Below, in pieces: positions 1 through 7,639 of a stretch of DNA of 11,898 nt; the first letter of the stretch is position 1; each line of letters opens with the position of its first letter. The notes beneath the pieces are model-generated. The model made no database searches. It saw only the letters and a program-made list of their open reading frames with translations, and was not told where the DNA came from. A program made the translations under genes and the position numbers. The stretch comes from Candidatus Rokuibacteriota bacterium (GTDB taxonomy: Bacteria; Methylomirabilota; Methylomirabilia; Rokubacteriales; CSP1-6). The stretch lies in the NCBI GenBank assembly GCA_016177555.1, contig JACOVB010000264.1, forward strand, positions 1 through 11,898, written 5' to 3'.

Positions 1-291
<291 letters not shown>

Positions 292-416
292 TGAAGCGAG
301 AAACTTGAACCCTGGTCCCTAAAAGCCCAACCAAGATGTTGCTTCGGTCGAGCGCAAGGTACTCAGTAGTTACGGATGGTGCTCACACTTCATCGGTGAG
401 CCAGTAGCATATGCGA

Positions 417-428
417 TTTTCAAAGAAC
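417..428 (-). promoter_or_regulatory. boxA-like antitermination site
   Basis: The minus strand reads GTTCTTTGAAAA. This resembles the boxA element of rRNA leaders, where NusB-NusE (S10) loads to make RNA polymerase resistant to termination, and is close to the GTTCTTTGAAAACT version common in many bacterial rRNA leaders. It sits about 125 nt before the 16S 5' end and directly after a small hairpin, matching the boxB-boxA order of E. coli rrn leaders. The function is inferred from sequence and position. Confidence 0.6.
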
Positions 429-432
429 GGTT

Positions 433-446
433 GGGGTCTCGGCCCC
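433..446 (-). promoter_or_regulatory. boxB-like hairpin in rRNA leader
   Basis: The minus strand reads GGGGCCGAGACCCC, a 4-bp GC stem with a 6-nt loop, placed four nucleotides before the boxA-like motif. The position matches the boxB hairpin of rRNA antitermination leaders. The stem is short, so the call rests mainly on its place beside boxA. Confidence 0.4.
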
Positions 447-544
447 GTTGTGGGTTGAATCAGGTCAGCTGGACCAACACGACCGGCTGCCTACTCTCAA
501 CACCCGCCCCTGGTGACAGCTGCCTCCGGGCTGGGCAGAGGTTG

Positions 545-573
545 ATGCTACCGGCACGGCTTCATGATGTCAA
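545..573 (-). promoter_or_regulatory. rRNA operon promoter, TTGACA-17-TAGCAT
   Basis: On the minus strand there is a perfect -35 (TTGACA, 573-568), a 17-nt spacer and a -10 TAGCAT (550-545). Predicted transcription starts near 538. Both hexamers and the spacing are near-ideal for the main sigma factor, as expected for an rRNA operon. Just upstream is an AT-richer AAACAATTGC stretch that could act as a weak UP element. The promoter lies only 23 nt after the tyrS stop codon, with no hairpin-plus-U terminator between them. Confidence 0.85.
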
Positions 574-596
574 GCAATTGTTTGGGGGGTGCCGAA

Positions 597-1790
597 CTAT
601 CTCACGAGCACCCGCTTGAAGCGCCGCCCGAGCTGCAGGACCACCTGGCTCCCACGCCCCAGGACGCGTTCCAGATCAACCACCCGCTCTCCGTCCACCC
701 TCACGCCTCCCTCGCCCATCTTCCGCCTGGCTTCCGAGTTGCTGGAGGCGATCCCGGCTGCGGTCAGGGCCTTCCAGACCGGGATCCCTTCCCCTTCGGC
801 CACAATGGCAACAGTCTCAATGATTTCAGGCACTTGCCTGTTCTGAATGACCCTGACGAACTCAGCCTCTGCCTCGGCCGCCGCCGCCTCGCCATGGTAC
901 TGGGCCGTGACGATCCGGGCTAGCCTCTTCTTTGCCTCCATCGGGTGAAGGCGACGCAACCCGGCGATCTCTTCCGGCGAGATCCGGGTCACCAGCTCGA
1001 AGTACCGGAACATCAGGGTGTCGGAGACCGACATGAGCTTGCCGAACATCTCCGCGGCCGGCTCGGCGATGCCCACATAGTTGCCGAGACTCTTGGACAT
1101 CTTCTGCGCGCCGTCGAGCCCCTCAAGGATGGGCACCGTAAGCGCCACCTGCGGCTCCTGCTCGTGGGCCCGCTGCAGATCCCGGCCCACCAGCAGGTTG
1201 AAGGTCTGGTCGGTGCCGCCCAGCTCGACGTCGGCCCCCAGGGCCACCGAGTCATAGGCCTGCGCGATCGGGTACAGAAACTCGTGCAGGCTGATGGGCC
1301 GCCCGCTGGCATAGCGGCTCGCGAAATCTTCACGCTGGAGCATCTGTGCCACCGTGAGGTGGGCGGTTTCCCGGATCACGCCCTCGAAGGTGAGCGGCGA
1401 GAGCCACGTCGAGTTGAACTCGACTCGCGTCCGGGTCATCTCCAGGATCTTGCCGAGCTGGGCGCGGTACGTCTCGGCGTTCGCCCGGATCTCGTCCCAC
1501 GAAAGCGGCCTGCGCGTCTCGGAGCGTCCCGTGGGATCTCCGATCATGCCGGTGAAATCGCCGATGATGATGATGATCTGGTGGCCGAGATCCTGGAAGT
1601 CTCTGAGCTTCTGGAGCACGACCGTGTGCCCGAGGTGCAGATCCGGGGCGGTCGGGTCGAGACCCAGCTTGACCTTGAGCGGTGTCCCGGTCGCCCGGGC
1701 GCGCTGAAGTTTCTGTATCAGCTCCGCCTCAACGATGATCTCGGCCGTCCCTCGGCGGTGGCGGGCCATCTGCTCGTCGACGGGAAGCAT
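597..1790 (-). CDS. tyrS: Tyrosyl-tRNA synthetase (TyrRS)
   Basis: This cytoplasmic class I aminoacyl-tRNA synthetase attaches tyrosine to tRNA-Tyr. From the start used here it has 397 residues. The Rossmann catalytic domain carries HLGH (about 52-55), the GDFTGMIGDPTGRSETR block (about 77-93), the tyrosine-pocket GGTDQTFNLLVGRDLQ segment (about 191-206) and KMSKS (230-234). An S4 RNA-binding domain ends the protein. The HLGH/GDFT pattern fits the second bacterial TyrRS type (TyrZ-like). An upstream GTG at 1826 or ATG at 1823 would add 11-12 Pro-rich residues (HGPPPPAPRA). I prefer the ATG at 1790 because MLPVDEQMARHRRGTAEII matches the usual family N-terminus. No Shine-Dalgarno sequence is visible at any of these starts. 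The gene diverges from the PBP1A gene and ends 23 nt before the rRNA promoter without an obvious terminator, so some read-through into the rRNA is possible. Confidence 0.96.
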   Translation of the reverse strand: MLPVDEQMARHRRGTAEIIVEAELIQKLQRARATGTPLKVKLGLDPTAPDLHLGHTVVLQKLRDFQDLGHQIIIIIGDFTGMIGDPTGRSETRRPLSWDEIRANAETYRAQLGKILEMTRTRVEFNSTWLSPLTFEGVIRETAHLTVAQMLQREDFASRYASGRPISLHEFLYPIAQAYDSVALGADVELGGTDQTFNLLVGRDLQRAHEQEPQVALTVPILEGLDGAQKMSKSLGNYVGIAEPAAEMFGKLMSVSDTLMFRYFELVTRISPEEIAGLRRLHPMEAKKRLARIVTAQYHGEAAAAEAEAEFVRVIQNRQVPEIIETVAIVAEGEGIPVWKALTAAGIASSNSEARRKMGEGGVRVDGERVVDLERVLGRGSQVVLQLGRRFKRVLVR

Positions 1791-1860
1791 GGCACGCGGG
1801 GCAGGGGGGGGCGGTCCGTGCATCACGCCAGAGGGGGAACGCCGCTCGAGTTCACCCCTG

Positions 1861-1866
1861 TATAAT
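1861..1866 (+). promoter_or_regulatory. -10 element of the PBP1A gene
   Basis: A perfect TATAAT ends eight nucleotides before the PBP1A ATG (1875). It stands out in GC-rich DNA. A start 6-8 nt downstream falls at 1872-1875, so the mRNA would have no leader or only a few nucleotides. No good -35 is seen at 16-18 nt. The hexamer is preceded by TG at 1859-1860, one base off the extended -10 spacing. The reverse strand reads TATTAT at 1867-1862, which could also serve the divergent tyrS gene. Confidence 0.6.
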
Positions 1867-1874
1867 ACCAGGGG

Positions 1875-3992
1875 ATGCCTCCGCAGCGCCGCGCGAAACC
1901 CTCTCCTCGTACCCGAAGGCCTTGGCTGCGGCGGCTCCTGCTCGCCGGCGGAGTCCTCCTGTTCCTCACCACGCTGGCGGCCGGCGTCGCCTCGATCTGG
2001 GCCTTCACCGTCCTACCGCGCTCGCTGCCGTCGGTCAGCGCCCTGGAGAACTTCGAGCCAAGCCGCGGCACGAAGGTGTTCGACGAAAACGACGAACTGG
2101 TCACCGAGTTCCACGTGGAGCGGCGTATCTTCACGCCCCTCACACAGATCCCCAAGGCGCTCAAGGACGCCATCATCGCAACGGAGGACACCCGCTTTTA
2201 CTCACACTACGGCGTGGATCCCATGGGCGTCGCCCGGGCGATCTACCAGAACTTCCGCCACGGACGCATCGTGGAAGGCGGAAGCACGATCACCCAGCAG
2301 CTCGCCAAGGTGCTCTTTCTCACCCCGGACAAGAGCCTTGATCGGAAGCTCAAGGAAGCGGTGCTGGCGGTGGAACTCGAGCGCCGGTACACGAAGGACC
2401 GGCTTCTGGAGATGTACCTCAACCAGATCTACTTCGGGCACGGCGCCTTCGGAGTGGAAGCCGCGGCCCGCACGTACTTCGGCAAGCCGGTCAGCGACCT
2501 GACCCTCGCCGAGAGCGCGCTGCTTGCTGGCCTTCCAAAGGCTCCGTCCACCTACTCCCCCTTCGATCGCGCGGAAGCCGCCAAACGGCGACGGAGCACG
2601 GTCCTGGCCCGCATGTTGGAGGTCGGCTTCGTGAAGGGGGAGGAGACAAGGCGGGCCGCCGCAACGGAACTTCAGCTCGTCCCGCCTGAGCGGCGGCGCA
2701 CCACGGGTCAGTACTACCTGGAGTACGTCCAGCAGATCCTCGAACAGCAGTACGGGGCCGACCTCGTCTTCAAGGGGGGGCTCCAGGTCTACACGACCCT
2801 GTCGCCGACCATGCAGCTCCGCGCCGAGCAAACCCTCCGCGAAGGGCTCAGGGCGCTCGAGACTCGCCGGGCGAAAGCGGCAGAGAAGGCCGGAGCCGCC
2901 CCCGTCACCGAGCGACCCGAGGGGGCGCTCCTGACCATTGACCCACAGACCGGCTACATCAAGGTGATGGTCGGCGGGTACGACTTCTTCAAGAGCGAGT
3001 TCAACCGCGCCGTCCAGGCGCGCCGCCAGCCCGGCTCCGCCTTCAAGCCCTTCGTGTACATCGCTGCGCTCGAGGCAGGCTTCACGCCGGCCAGCGTCGT
3101 CGAGGACTCGCCCGTCGAGTACGCCGTGGGGCCGAAGGGGAAGCCGTGGAAGCCCGACAATTACGACAGGAAGTTCCGGGGACCGGTCACCTTCCAGCAG
3201 GCTCTCGAGGAGTCCATCAACGTGGCCGCGGTCAAGGTTCAGGAGCGCGTGGGGATCCGGCGAACCCTGGACGTGGCGCGCCGGCTAGGCGTCGAGAGCC
3301 CGCTGTCCGAGAACCTGAGCCTTGCCCTCGGCAGCTCGGACCTGACCCTTCTCGAGCTCACGTCGGCCTACGGGGCCCTGGCCAACCAGGGGACCTGGAT
3401 GCGCCCGACGGCCATCCGCTACGTGCTGGACGCCCAGGGGCAGCTCCTGGAAGAGAACGTGCCCGAGGGGAAGCCTGCGCTCTCTCCGGAGCTGGCCTAC
3501 GTGATCACTCACATGCTGAAGGGAACCGTGGAGCGCGGAACGGGGGTAGCCGCCAAGGCGCTGGGGCGTCCGGTCTCTGCCAAGACCGGCACCACCAACG
3601 ATTACTCGAACGCCTGGTTCATCGGTTTCACGCCCCACCTGGTGACGGGGGTATGGGTAGGCCATGACCGCCCGAAGAGCCTCGGGCGCGACGAGACGGG
3701 CTCCCGCGTCGCGGTGCCCATCTGGACCGCGTTCATGGCGAGCGTGCTCGCAGGAACGCCGGTGCAGGACTTCCCCGTGCCGGAGGGCGTGGTGGTCGTT
3801 CCGGTGGATCTGCATCCCGGCGAGGCCTGCATCCGTCCGGTGCTGATGGCCTTCATCAGCGGCAGCGAGCCGCGAAACGCCTGTGGGCCCGCGCGGTCAG
3901 GATCGACGGCGCATGCCTCGCCCGGCGTCGCGGCCGATCCCGGTTTCGGCCAGCCAGAGGGTGCGCGGGTGGGCTCTCAGCAGAACCCCTAG
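1875..3992 (+). CDS. mrcA: Penicillin-binding protein 1A (bifunctional glycosyltransferase/transpeptidase)
   Basis: This class A PBP polymerises lipid II into glycan strands and cross-links the peptides on the outer face of the inner membrane. The 705 residues show a basic cytoplasmic tail (1-20), one membrane anchor (about 21-47) and a GT51 domain with the catalytic Glu in [10 protein letters not shown] (E104), then EGGSTITQQ (E134-) and the [19 protein letters not shown] block. The transpeptidase domain has SxxK (S388-K391 in PGSAFKPF), SxN (S447-N449) and KTGT (570-573). It is shorter than E. coli PBP1A (about 850 residues): GT51 runs almost directly into the transpeptidase domain, so the OB-like insert appears absent. 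The C-terminal GEACIRP...[11 protein letters not shown] segment is typical of the family and carries Cys652 and Cys670, which could pair in the periplasm. A Pro/Gly/Ala-rich tail follows. The start fits the membrane-anchor topology. The gene is convergent with glyS and shares its stop sequence. Confidence 0.97.
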   Translation: MPPQRRAKPSPRTRRPWLRRLLLAGGVLLFLTTLAAGVASIWAFTVLPRSLPSVSALENFEPSRGTKVFDENDELVTEFHVERRIFTPLTQIPKALKDAIIATEDTRFYSHYGVDPMGVARAIYQNFRHGRIVEGGSTITQQLAKVLFLTPDKSLDRKLKEAVLAVELERRYTKDRLLEMYLNQIYFGHGAFGVEAAARTYFGKPVSDLTLAESALLAGLPKAPSTYSPFDRAEAAKRRRSTVLARMLEVGFVKGEETRRAAATELQLVPPERRRTTGQYYLEYVQQILEQQYGADLVFKGGLQVYTTLSPTMQLRAEQTLREGLRALETRRAKAAEKAGAAPVTERPEGALLTIDPQTGYIKVMVGGYDFFKSEFNRAVQARRQPGSAFKPFVYIAALEAGFTPASVVEDSPVEYAVGPKGKPWKPDNYDRKFRGPVTFQQALEESINVAAVKVQERVGIRRTLDVARRLGVESPLSENLSLALGSSDLTLLELTSAYGALANQGTWMRPTAIRYVLDAQGQLLEENVPEGKPALSPELAYVITHMLKGTVERGTGVAAKALGRPVSAKTGTTNDYSNAWFIGFTPHLVTGVWVGHDRPKSLGRDETGSRVAVPIWTAFMASVLAGTPVQDFPVPEGVVVVPVDLHPGEACIRPVLMAFISGSEPRNACGPARSGSTAHASPGVAADPGFGQPEGARVGSQQNP

Positions 3993-5485
3993 CCGCCGTC
4001 CATCGACGCCACGACGCCAAAGCGGCCGGCCACGACGTTCCAGGTCTCGCCGCCGAGCAGCTCACCGAAGACGGCGGTGAGCCCGCCGATGGGGACGCGG
4101 ACCTGCTGCATGGAGTCGCGGTCTCGGATCGTCACCCGGCCGTCCCCGGCCTCACCCTTGTCGGAGTCGCCAGCCGTCTGGACATCCACGGTCACACAGA
4201 ACGGGGTCCCGACCTCGTCCTGGCGCCGATAGAGCCGGCCGATGGCGGCGGTGTCATCGTAGGTGGCCGGCCACAGACGGGCCAGCTCCTCCCGGATCGC
4301 CTGGCAGGTCCGGACGATCTCCTCACGCTTCTTGAGGAGCGGCAGCACGGCGATCTTGATGGGGGCGAGCTCCGGGTGCAGGCGCAGGACCACGCGCTTC
4401 TCCCCCCGGACCTCCTCCTCTCGGTAGGCGTCCGCAAGGAACGCCAGGAGGGCCCGGTCAACGCCGGCGGACGGCTCGATCACGTAGGGCACTACGTGCT
4501 CCTTCCGCTCCTCATCGAAGTACGTCAGCGTCTTGCCGCTCCACTTCGCGTGTTGCTTCAGGTCGAAGTCGGTCCGGTTGGCGATCCCCATCAGCTCGCT
4601 CCAGCCGAGGGGGAAGCGGTACTCGATGTCGGCCGTCCGCTTGGCGTAGTGGGCCAGCTCGTCTTTCTCGTGCTCCCGAAGCCGGAGGTTCCCGGCCTGG
4701 AGGCCGTAGCGCTGGAACCACCCCATGCAGTCCTCGATCCATCGCTCGTGCCAGTACTCGTCCGCCGGCCGGCCGCCCACCGAGTCGTGCGGGTTCACGA
4801 AGTACTCGATCTCCATCTGCTCGAACTCGCGGGTCCGGAAGATGAAGTTCCCCGGCGTGATCTCGTTCCGGAACGCCTTGCCGATCTGCGCGATGCCGAA
4901 CGGGAGCTTCCGGCGCATGGACTGCAGCACGTTGTCGAAGTTGACGAAGATCCCCTGGGCGGTCTCGGGGCGGAGGTAGGTGACCGCGGCGTCCTCCGCC
5001 ACCGGCCCCATGAACGTCTTGAACATGAGGTTGAATTGGCGCGGAGGAGTCAACTCGCCCTTGCCGCAGTCGGGGCACAACGTGCGCTGGAGGCCGCAGT
5101 GGGTGCACGGCCCGCCGCCCGGGATCGTGAACTTGTTCCCCTTCGTCGCGTCGCAGTAGTGGACCCACGGCGTATCGTTCAGCGTGTCGGCCCGGAACCG
5201 CCGGCGACACTCCCGGCAATCCACCATCGGGTCGGTGAAGTGATCCACGTGGCCGCTGGCCTTCCAGACGGTCGCGTGCATCAGGATCGAGGCATCGAGC
5301 CCGACCATGTCGGCCCGCGTCTGCACGTGGTCCCGCCACCACACTCGCTTGATGTTGTTCTTGAGCTCCACGCCAAGCGGGCCGTAGTCCCAGCATGAGC
5401 CCGTCCCGCCGTAGATCTCGCTGGACTGGAAGATGAAGCCGCGCCGCTTGCAGAGCGACACCAGGGTGTCCATGGAGAGAGGCAT
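3989..5485 (-). CDS. glyS: Glycyl-tRNA synthetase, single-chain alpha2 type
   Basis: This class IIa synthetase charges tRNA-Gly. At 498 residues it is the homodimeric form found in Thermus, Bacillus relatives, archaea and eukaryotes, not the GlyQ/GlyS alpha2beta2 form. The start has [17 protein letters not shown] (about 11-27) and [12 protein letters not shown]. Cys pairs at 90/93, 127/130 and 137/140 suggest a zinc-binding insert. Motif 2 spans about 205-229 ([19 protein letters not shown]). Motif 3 is [14 protein letters not shown] (337-350). A HGTP anticodon-binding domain follows from about residue 370 and ends in a short tail. It is the last gene of the operon, starting 5 nt after the recO stop. 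M1 (5485) or M5 (5473, [13 protein letters not shown]) could be the real start; neither has a Shine-Dalgarno sequence. The stop is shared with the convergent PBP1A gene. Confidence 0.97.
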   Translation of the reverse strand: MPLSMDTLVSLCKRRGFIFQSSEIYGGTGSCWDYGPLGVELKNNIKRVWWRDHVQTRADMVGLDASILMHATVWKASGHVDHFTDPMVDCRECRRRFRADTLNDTPWVHYCDATKGNKFTIPGGGPCTHCGLQRTLCPDCGKGELTPPRQFNLMFKTFMGPVAEDAAVTYLRPETAQGIFVNFDNVLQSMRRKLPFGIAQIGKAFRNEITPGNFIFRTREFEQMEIEYFVNPHDSVGGRPADEYWHERWIEDCMGWFQRYGLQAGNLRLREHEKDELAHYAKRTADIEYRFPLGWSELMGIANRTDFDLKQHAKWSGKTLTYFDEERKEHVVPYVIEPSAGVDRALLAFLADAYREEEVRGEKRVVLRLHPELAPIKIAVLPLLKKREEIVRTCQAIREELARLWPATYDDTAAIGRLYRRQDEVGTPFCVTVDVQTAGDSDKGEAGDGRVTIRDRDSMQQVRVPIGGLTAVFGELLGGETWNVVAGRFGVVASMDGG

Positions 5486-5490
5486 GGCGG

Positions 5491-6261
5491 TCAGGATAGC
5501 ACGGGGGGGAGCGGCCGTCGGGTCTGGCCGAGAAAGCGCATCGACCGCGGCACCTGACCGATGAGCCGGGCCACGATTCCTTCCAGGACGAGTGTCAGCT
5601 CCTCGTTAAGGGGAGGGCTCAGGGGGAGCCGGAGCGCCTCCTCCCATCGGAATCCCCGGAGTCGGCCGAGCGTGCCGACGGCTGCGCCGCTGAGCGGGAT
5701 GGCGTGCGCCCGTGCGCCACAGGGGACGCAGACGAGCCCTCCCGCCTCCACATCGAGGACCGCGTCCTGGAAGGGGTACGCGCGGCCACATTCCACGCAC
5801 CGGTCGATCCTCGGACGGTGACCCAGGAGGTCCACGGCGCGGACGCCGAAGCAGATGGCGACCCGCGCCGGACAGATCCCCGCTTCCAGCGCCCGCAGGC
5901 TCCTCACGAGGAGGCCAAAGAGGGCCGCGTTCGGATCGCGGTCCGCCGACAGGCGCGCCAGGCACTCGACGGTCCATGCCCCGCGCCCGAGGCGCTCGAG
6001 GTGCTCCCGGACACGGACGAACGGGTCGAGGATGTCAAAGTGGTCTACTCGCACGAGCTCGCTGCGGCCGGTGTCAAAGAAGACCAGAACTCCGAGCGTG
6101 AGGGGCTCCAGCGCGGCGAGGAAACGGGAGCGGGGCCGCCGGGCCGCCTTGGCGACGCCGCGCACCTTGCCGAAGTCCCGCGTGTAGAACTCCATGAGAC
6201 GGTCGCTTTCCCCGAGGGCTCGGCGACCGATGACGACGGCCCGCGTCCTGTAGAGCGCCAT
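5491..6261 (-). CDS. recO: DNA repair protein RecO
   Basis: RecO works with RecR (and RecF) to load RecA onto SSB-coated single-stranded DNA during gap and break repair. The 256 residues, close to the family norm, begin with the N-terminal OB-fold pattern ([22 protein letters not shown], then [23 protein letters not shown], residues 26-48). A helical domain and a four-cysteine zinc motif follow: CVEC (155/158) and CVPC (178/181). The gene starts 2 nt after the era TAG (TAGCCATG) and ends 5 nt before glyS. The era-recO pairing is widely conserved in bacteria. No Shine-Dalgarno sequence precedes the ATG, so translation probably depends on coupling to era. Confidence 0.95.
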   Translation of the reverse strand: MALYRTRAVVIGRRALGESDRLMEFYTRDFGKVRGVAKAARRPRSRFLAALEPLTLGVLVFFDTGRSELVRVDHFDILDPFVRVREHLERLGRGAWTVECLARLSADRDPNAALFGLLVRSLRALEAGICPARVAICFGVRAVDLLGHRPRIDRCVECGRAYPFQDAVLDVEAGGLVCVPCGARAHAIPLSGAAVGTLGRLRGFRWEEALRLPLSPPLNEELTLVLEGIVARLIGQVPRSMRFLGQTRRPLPPVLS

Positions 6262-6263
6262 GG

Positions 6264-7175
6264 CTACGAGGTGAGGAGGAAGCCGAACTCCCGCAGCGCG
6301 TTGTCGTCCTTCCGCCAGTTCTTCCTGACCCTCACGCGGAGCTCCAGGTAGGTCTTGATGCCGAAGAAGCGCTCGAGGTCCTCACGGGCGGACGTGCCGA
6401 TCCGCTTGAGCATGGTTCCGCCCTGCCCGATGACGATCCCCTTCTGGGACTCCTGCTCGACAAAGATGGCGGCCCGGATGTACAGGCACTCAGGGCGCTC
6501 CCGCTCGCTGAGCTCCTCCACCCGCACGGCGCATGCGTACGGGATCTCCTGATGGGTCAGACGGAAGATCTTCTCCCTGATGATCTCGGCCACGAAGAAG
6601 GTCTCCGGCTGGTCCGTCAGGGACTCGCGCGGGAAGTACGCCGGCCGCTCTGGCATGCCCCGGACGATCAGGTCGAGCAGGATGTCGCAGGTGGTGCCGT
6701 GCTCGGCAGAGATGGGGATGATCTCCTGGAAGGCGTAGCGCGCGCCGTACGCCTCGATCAGCGGCAGGAGCCGCGACTTCGGCGTGACCAGGTCGGCTTT
6801 GTTCAGACAGCAGAAGACCGGCGCCCGCACACCCGCGAGCCGCGCCAGGGGTCCACCGTCGATCCGGTCGGCCCGCTCCGTCGCCTCGGCCAGGAAGCAC
6901 ACCAGATCCACGTCTTCGAGCGCTCGCTCGGCGGCCTTCACCATCAGCTCGCCGAGCTTGCCCGAGCCGGCGTGGAGCCCTGGCGTGTCCACGAACACGA
7001 TCTGCGCGTCGGGCAGATGCTTGATGCCGGTGATCCGCGTCCGGGTGGTCTGGGGGCGGCGGGAGACGATCGCCATCTTTTCCCCGACGAGCCGGTTCAG
7101 GAGGGTGGACTTGCCGACATTGGGGCGACCGATCAGCGCCACGAACCCCGCCCGGTGCGGTGGGCTTGGCATCAC
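6264..7175 (-). CDS. era: GTPase Era (16S rRNA/30S assembly)
   Basis: Era is an essential GTPase that binds the 3' end of 16S rRNA and helps the 30S subunit mature. The 303 residues carry all G-box motifs: GRPNVGKST (16-24), PQTTR (41-45), VDTPG (62-66), NKAD (125-128) and SAEHG (156-160). A C-terminal KH domain follows, with its loop in QKGIVIGQGGTMLKRIGTSARED. The start is GTGATG: a GTG at 7175 or the adjacent ATG at 7172. The ybeY TGA stop lies inside it, so the two genes overlap by 4 or 1 nt and are probably translationally coupled. Its position right after ybeY fits the known partnership of YbeY and Era in 16S maturation. Confidence 0.97.
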   Translation of the reverse strand: MMPSPPHRAGFVALIGRPNVGKSTLLNRLVGEKMAIVSRRPQTTRTRITGIKHLPDAQIVFVDTPGLHAGSGKLGELMVKAAERALEDVDLVCFLAEATERADRIDGGPLARLAGVRAPVFCCLNKADLVTPKSRLLPLIEAYGARYAFQEIIPISAEHGTTCDILLDLIVRGMPERPAYFPRESLTDQPETFFVAEIIREKIFRLTHQEIPYACAVRVEELSERERPECLYIRAAIFVEQESQKGIVIGQGGTMLKRIGTSAREDLERFFGIKTYLELRVRVRKNWRKDDNALREFGFLLTS

Positions 7176-7639
7176 GCGCGCAGGAGACCAGACCAGAGGC
7201 GCGCCGGCACGGGACGGTCCGCGGAGCGGGAGAGGATCTCCCGCGCGCGCTCGTGCATCAGGCGGGCCTCCGCCGGCTCAGCGTCGTCGTAGCCGACCAG
7301 GTGAAGCAGGCCGTGGACGGCCAGAAGATCAACCTCGAGCGCCACGGGCACACACAGCCGCGCCGCCTGCCGCGCCGCTGTGTCGGCAGAAACGATGACT
7401 TCACCGAGCAGCACGGAGCCACCGGGGATCTCCAGGTTGAACGCCAGGACGTCCGTGCGCGACGAGCGCCCGAGGTACCGGGCATTGAGACGCCGGATCA
7501 CCGCATCGTCCACGAGGCTCACGTGGACGTCCCTGTCCGCCCGTCCGAGACATCGGAGTGCAATCGTGACGGTTCGGCCGACCCTGGTCGGAGACAGGCG
7601 GATGCGGCGCTGCAGGTTCCGGACGGCGAGGGCCATCAC
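7172..7639 (-). CDS. ybeY: Endoribonuclease YbeY (rRNA maturation factor), variant active site
   Basis: YbeY is a metal-dependent RNase involved in 16S 3'-end maturation and ribosome quality control. The 155 residues match the family in length, in the LNARYLG...TDVLAFNLE block (51-70), in GEVIVS (79-84) and in the metal site HGLLHLVGYDD (109-119). The family motif is HGxLHLxGYDH, with three metal-binding histidines. Here the first two are present (H109, H113) but the third is Asp119. The Arg usual in the YRG motif (E. coli R59) is Leu56. The reading frame is otherwise intact. The start is GTGATG (7639 or 7636), overlapping the phoH TGA, and the end overlaps the era start, giving coupling on both sides. 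It is probably functional with Asp as a ligand, but activity is uncertain. Confidence 0.93.
   Translation of the reverse strand: MMALAVRNLQRRIRLSPTRVGRTVTIALRCLGRADRDVHVSLVDDAVIRRLNARYLGRSSRTDVLAFNLEIPGGSVLLGEVIVSADTAARQAARLCVPVALEVDLLAVHGLLHLVGYDDAEPAEARLMHERAREILSRSADRPVPARLWSGLLRA

Larger units (their letters stand above)
292..538 (-). promoter_or_regulatory. rRNA operon leader (transcribed spacer before 16S)
   Basis: This roughly 247-nt stretch lies between the predicted transcription start and the mature 16S end and holds no protein gene. It is visibly less GC-rich than its surroundings. In transcript order it contains a 5-bp hairpin at the very 5' end (CTGCC/GGCAG, 538-520), a GGGG/CCCC hairpin (446-433), a boxA-like GTTCTTTGAAAA (428-417), a GCATATGC palindrome (414-407) and a GCTCAC/GTGAGC hairpin (401-381). 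The segment just before 16S (about 300-340) is probably one arm of the long processing stem cut by RNase III. Its partner, downstream of 16S, is outside the window, so this cannot be confirmed here. There is no tRNA in this stretch. Confidence 0.75.

Noticed and set aside
431..923. Short plus-strand frames between the 16S gene and tyrS
   Set aside because: They overlap the rRNA leader, promoter and the 3' end of tyrS, and the peptides look like nothing known. The region is better explained as regulatory.
1561..1577. GAT triplet repeat in tyrS
   Set aside because: It encodes the run of isoleucines in the conserved hydrophobic strand before GDFTGMIGDP, so it is ordinary coding sequence.
945..1865. 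306-codon plus-strand frame opposite tyrS, and similar long frames opposite glyS (4376-5398), recO and era
   Set aside because: Same cause: antisense shadows of conserved genes in high-GC DNA, with no family resemblance and no separate start signals.
1152..1945. Repeat GCGGCTCCTGCTCG in tyrS (near 1154) and the PBP1A gene (near 1931)
   Set aside because: A 14-nt match in GC-rich codons of two unrelated proteins, with no flanking similarity; chance is sufficient.
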